DNA from: JABSQH01 sp965230015
GTDB taxonomy: Bacteria > Actinomycetota > Acidimicrobiia > Acidimicrobiales > Ilumatobacteraceae
Assembly: GCA_965230015.1 (NCBI GenBank)
Contig: CBDDKF010000020.1
Span: 1-64,000 of the forward strand
Direction: 5' to 3'
Length of the DNA stretch: 64,000 bases
Each line of letters starts with the position of its first letter. Positions within the stretch are counted from its first letter, which is position 1. The notes under the pieces were generated by a model, which was not told where the DNA came from, searched no databases, and saw only the letters and a list, made by a program, of their open reading frames with translations. A program made the translations under genes and the position numbers. Shown here piece by piece: positions 60,453 through 64,000 of this stretch.

Positions 60453-63400
60453 ATGACTCGTCGTGTCGCTTCTGTGCTGCTGCTCGCCGGTGCGCTCGTC
60501 ACCGGTCTGCTGGTGGCGGTGACCACCGTTGCGGTTGTGGAGCCGTCCGTTGTTGAGGCGGCTCCCGCGCCGACGGGCCCGCTTCCTGAGTGCGTCGAGG
60601 GTGGTCTTGGCTGCGTTGACGGTCCACTGACTGCTGGCGTGGAGGGCACGTACTCGGCCGGTGCCAGTTTCACTATCACCACGAACGGTGCCGGCCTTGC
60701 TCCGTGCCCGTACTACACGAGTACCGGCTGCTACTACGACTTGTTCGAGCCATCGTTCGTTCGCTGCGTGTACCTCGTCGATGGTGACCCCACCAAGGTG
60801 CAGTCGTGCCCACCGATCTCGTCGAGCGGCTCCGTGGTCGCCGACTCACAGGGGAGATGCTTCGGAACGTTCGGGAGCACGTACATCTATGGCGGCGACG
60901 CCCGCTTCCCCGACCGGTACTGGACCGCCCGCGCGAGGGATCTTGCCCGCTGCGAGTTCAGCGTGGGTGAGGGCGACGTCGACAATCTGTATGGCCCGAC
61001 CTTCATGCTCTACCGCACCAGGGTGAACGAGTGCTTGGCGGCGACGCTCGCGGGCTGCGTTGGAACGGGGACGGTGCGCGAAGGGCGCAGCGGCTACGTG
61101 TGGGTTCCGGTGACCGGCGAACTGGCCGACGATGGAGTGGTGGCCGGTTGCCGCGCCGAACAGTCAACGGGCAATCCGAATGAGGCGATCTTCACGAGTG
61201 AGTCCGGCGGCCCGCCTGGTTCTGAACCGCCGGATTTGGAATGGTCGCTGTCGGACGGCACCGAAGGGTCGACGCAGGTGATCACGACCGAGGTCGACGA
61301 GCCCGGCACGGTCGATGCCACGATCACCGCACGCCTCGGCGGCGACAGCGACACCGATAGTTGCTCGGTCGACATGGTCGCGCCGGAACTCAGCGCGACG
61401 CTGGAAGCGAAGCTCGATGGCGTCGAACGCGACGAGACACGCGACTTCTACGTCCCGCTCGGCGAGGAGTTCGACCTGACGCTCACCGTCGAGGCCAGCA
61501 CCGGCATCGGCGACCTCACGATCGCCATCGACGACCTGACGGAGATATTCGATCAAGCGTCCGACGTGGACGTGGTGACATCACCAGCTGAGCTCGGCCT
61601 GCCGGTTGAACTCGAGAGCGACGAGACCAAGGAGTTCACCTGGCGCCTGCGCGGTGCGGCAGTGTCGGACTTCGCGTTCGACCTCACGCTGGTGGCGACC
61701 GACACCGCCGGCGAGGAACAGGACTCAATCGAGGTAACCGACGAAGGTTCGGTAGTCAGTGCGCTCGTGGTGAACAGCACCAACGGAAGTCAGGACGACT
61801 TCGACCCGGGCGACGGCACGTGCGACACCGGCGACCTCGTCACCATCGACGGCGAAGAGGTTCCCGAGTGCACGCTGGCCGCCGCGATCACAGAAGCCAA
61901 CGAAGGAACGGTGAACGCGGACGGCGAACGGGTGATCACGTTCGACGTTCCCGGTGGGCGCACCGCAACCATCGAGGTGAGAGTCGACCTGCCCGAACTC
62001 GAAGGCCCAGCGACGATCGACGGCACTACCCAGGGCGATCTCGGCATCCACATCCAAGGCCGGCAGGGAGCGTTCGACGGGCTGCGATTCGTCGGCAGCG
62101 GTGTGGTCGCAGTCGGCCTGACCGTCACCGATTTCACCGGGACCGGCGTAGTGCTCGACGGTGAAGGCAACCACGAGATCCGCGACAGCTACCTCGGCCA
62201 GCTGCCACTCGACCCCAACCACGATGCCGGCAACGGACGCGCCGGCATCACGGTGGCCTCGCCCGGTAACACCATTGGATCGAGTGACGACGGCAACACC
62301 CTCGCCTACAACGGCGACGATCCTGCCGATTCCGTCCCGCAGCCTGGGATGACCGCCGATGACAGCAAAGCGGGTCTCCCCGCGATGGGCAACGTCGTCG
62401 TCGTTGACGACGGCAGCGCCACCATTGCGGGCAACACGATGTCGTTCGGCGTTGGTCTCGTCGTGACCGAGGACGCCGACGGTGTCGTCGAGCTCCACGA
62501 CAACGAAATCCGTTCCAGCGCTGCAGTGATCATCGCCTCCGAGGGCGGCGGTCCGTTCTTGGCGTCGAACAACACGATCACCGGCTCGACCACCGGTCCA
62601 GCTCCGGGACAATCGCTCGGTATCGCCGTGGCGCGGGGTAAGCCGGCTTCGTTGTCGAGCAACGAGATCGATCGGCTTTCGCTCGGCCTCCTCGGTATCG
62701 AAGCGGACCGGCTGTCGCTGTTCGACAACACGATCGACACCGAGATGGGCGTGTTGCTGATCGGTGGCCGGCGAGCGTCGATCGGCGGCAACGAGATCGG
62801 TGGCGATATCGGCATCTTGTCGGTCGACGACGACGCCGAGACCGAGCACGTCATCAAGAGCAACGAGTTCATCGGCAAGACCGGGGTGCTTGGCGTCGGG
62901 CACCACGGCGACACCGTCGAGAACAACGAGTTCTCCGGTGGCACCGGCGCGATGTTCATTCGGTCGTCGGAACTCGCGATCTCCAACAACCGCTTCGACG
63001 AGACCGAAGTCGGCGTCTGGCTGATCAGCCAGCTCGGCCCAGCGTTCGGCGGGAACACGGTGTCCGACAACGACTTCCCGGACACCACCTACCCGGTGAT
63101 CGCAATGGAAGAACGGGCAACGATCGAGAACAACACGATGTCGGGTGACATCGCCGTCGGGGTGCTCGCGTCGCCGACCGCGGGGTCGGTCATCCGCGAT
63201 AACGCCATCACCGGCGGTGCGATCGGGCTGCTCGTTCTCGACTCGGCGGCGAGCGAGATCCACGGCAACGTCGTCGAGGGCGCTGCGTTCGGGGCCATCG
63301 CCGCATCCGATGCCAGCGCCGCCCGCGCAGCAGGCGCCGACACCGACGAGCAGTCGCTCTACGACAAGTTCTTCGCCAACATCCCCGACATCGCGACCGA

Positions 63401-64000
63401 CTGGCTCGACGTCACCGACCTCGGGTTCTCCCTCGACCCGTCGGCATTGTTCAGGACCACTAACTCGGTGGGTGCCAACACGTGGACGGCGAACCGATTC
63501 GTCAACAACGACGCCGGCCTCGTGGTGTACGGGGATGCGGACGGCACAGAGATCGGACGCATCGCGCCGGGTGACGGCAATATCATCAGCGGCAACCGGC
63601 AGATCGGACTCCTGCTCGGCGATGCCGGACAGGGGACTCCCGAGGACATCACGATCCGCGGCAACTCGGTCTTCGACAACGGCGTGAACGCCACGCCCGC
63701 AACCTCGGTGCTGACGGGACTGGGCGGATCGGTGCCCGACATCGTGTTCCGTTCCGAACGGCTCGACAACCCATCATCGATCGGCCTGGCACTCAACGAC
63801 GCCCTCGATCTTGACGATGGCCCGAACGGCCTGCAGAACCACCCGATCGTCACCGATCTCGCCGACGACGGCACGATCTCAGGGCAGCTGTTCTCCGAGA
63901 CCAACTCGTCGTACCTCATCGACTTCTACGCCAATGATGGCGCGTGCAACCCCACCGGCTACGGCGGGGGCCAGCACTACCTCGGATCGGTCGATGCAAC
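60453..64000 (+). CDS. Very large secreted CSLREA-type, beta-helix repeat protein (partial)
   Basis: At least 1182 aa, running off the window. A signal peptide (MTRRVASVLLLAGALVTGLL) is followed by a Cys-rich N-terminal region (~45-250), Ig-like strands, then DDFDPGDGTCDTGDL ... PECTLAAAITEANE (~residues 448-485), a CSLREA-like segment. From ~520 onward are NosD-like right-handed beta-helix repeats (NNTITGS, NEIGGD, SNNRFDE, NNTMSGD). Probably an extracellular or surface polysaccharide-binding or adhesin-like protein; it is not a recognised enzyme. Confidence 0.88.
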   Translation, partial: MTRRVASVLLLAGALVTGLLVAVTTVAVVEPSVVEAAPAPTGPLPECVEGGLGCVDGPLTAGVEGTYSAGASFTITTNGAGLAPCPYYTSTGCYYDLFEPSFVRCVYLVDGDPTKVQSCPPISSSGSVVADSQGRCFGTFGSTYIYGGDARFPDRYWTARARDLARCEFSVGEGDVDNLYGPTFMLYRTRVNECLAATLAGCVGTGTVREGRSGYVWVPVTGELADDGVVAGCRAEQSTGNPNEAIFTSESGGPPGSEPPDLEWSLSDGTEGSTQVITTEVDEPGTVDATITARLGGDSDTDSCSVDMVAPELSATLEAKLDGVERDETRDFYVPLGEEFDLTLTVEASTGIGDLTIAIDDLTEIFDQASDVDVVTSPAELGLPVELESDETKEFTWRLRGAAVSDFAFDLTLVATDTAGEEQDSIEVTDEGSVVSALVVNSTNGSQDDFDPGDGTCDTGDLVTIDGEEVPECTLAAAITEANEGTVNADGERVITFDVPGGRTATIEVRVDLPELEGPATIDGTTQGDLGIHIQGRQGAFDGLRFVGSGVVAVGLTVTDFTGTGVVLDGEGNHEIRDSYLGQLPLDPNHDAGNGRAGITVASPGNTIGSSDDGNTLAYNGDDPADSVPQPGMTADDSKAGLPAMGNVVVVDDGSATIAGNTMSFGVGLVVTEDADGVVELHDNEIRSSAAVIIASEGGGPFLASNNTITGSTTGPAPGQSLGIAVARGKPASLSSNEIDRLSLGLLGIEADRLSLFDNTIDTEMGVLLIGGRRASIGGNEIGGDIGILSVDDDAETEHVIKSNEFIGKTGVLGVGHHGDTVENNEFSGGTGAMFIRSSELAISNNRFDETEVGVWLISQLGPAFGGNTVSDNDFPDTTYPVIAMEERATIENNTMSGDIAVGVLASPTAGSVIRDNAITGGAIGLLVLDSAASEIHGNVVEGAAFGAIAASDASAARAAGADTDEQSLYDKFFANIPDIATDWLDVTDLGFSLDPSALFRTTNSVGANTWTANRFVNNDAGLVVYGDADGTEIGRIAPGDGNIISGNRQIGLLLGDAGQGTPEDITIRGNSVFDNGVNATPATSVLTGLGGSVPDIVFRSERLDNPSSIGLALNDALDLDDGPNGLQNHPIVTDLADDGTISGQLFSETNSSYLIDFYANDGACNPTGYGGGQHYLGSVDA

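Overview
The window is high-GC actinobacterial DNA. GTG starts, 4-bp ATGA/GTGA gene overlaps, F420-type PPOX proteins, DUF385 and DUF4916 families, and an S8 protease ending in Trp-rich WAGAS repeats suggest an Acidimicrobiia-type organism, perhaps Ilumatobacter-like. That placement is inference: the window has no rRNA or marker phylogeny.

Layout. 1-20.5 kb is mostly chromosomal housekeeping and signalling: the C-terminus of the secreted S8 protease, a membrane GGDEF/EAL protein, glutamate decarboxylase, a DUF4916 NUDIX-like protein, azlCD, an Nei2-type DNA glycosylase, a MacB-like ABC exporter with its own two-component system, a giant adenylate cyclase/AAA/TPR regulator coupled to a nucleotidyltransferase, a 1-Cys peroxiredoxin, and several PPOX/F420-type proteins. 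A sulfotransferase and tRNA-Arg(CCT) follow.

21.6-about 29 kb looks like an integrated island beside the tRNA: tyrosine integrase, excisionase-like HTH protein, an IetAS-type pair (subtilase plus AAA ATPase, a known anti-phage/incompatibility module), a decayed second excisionase-like gene and two small orphan proteins. No right attachment site was found.

29-39 kb holds an ECF sigma factor with a putative anti-sigma partner, two large lipoproteins, a thioesterase, a HAD protein, an intact ISL3 element with perfect 8-bp target duplications, and an IS110 transposase with a long non-coding leader.

39-44.8 kb is a cluster of exported YHYH-domain proteins (one frameshifted in a G6 tract) with a propeller-like membrane protein and a DUF389 membrane protein.

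45-55 kb is a catabolic cluster: a LacI regulator diverges from an SsuABC/NMT1-type ABC transporter, a two-subunit molybdopterin oxidoreductase resembling pyrogallol-phloroglucinol transhydroxylase, an alpha/beta hydrolase, an ACMSD-type amidohydrolase and an ABM-fold monooxygenase. Two copies of one 14-bp palindrome flank the divergent promoter region. Together the genes suggest uptake and breakdown of a polyhydroxylated aromatic compound.

55-60 kb contains another YHYH lipoprotein operon, then a DHA2-type exporter, a TetR regulator and a stand-alone NuoB-like protein. Near-identical palindromes lie upstream of both the exporter and the NuoB-like gene. The window ends inside a very large secreted beta-helix repeat protein.
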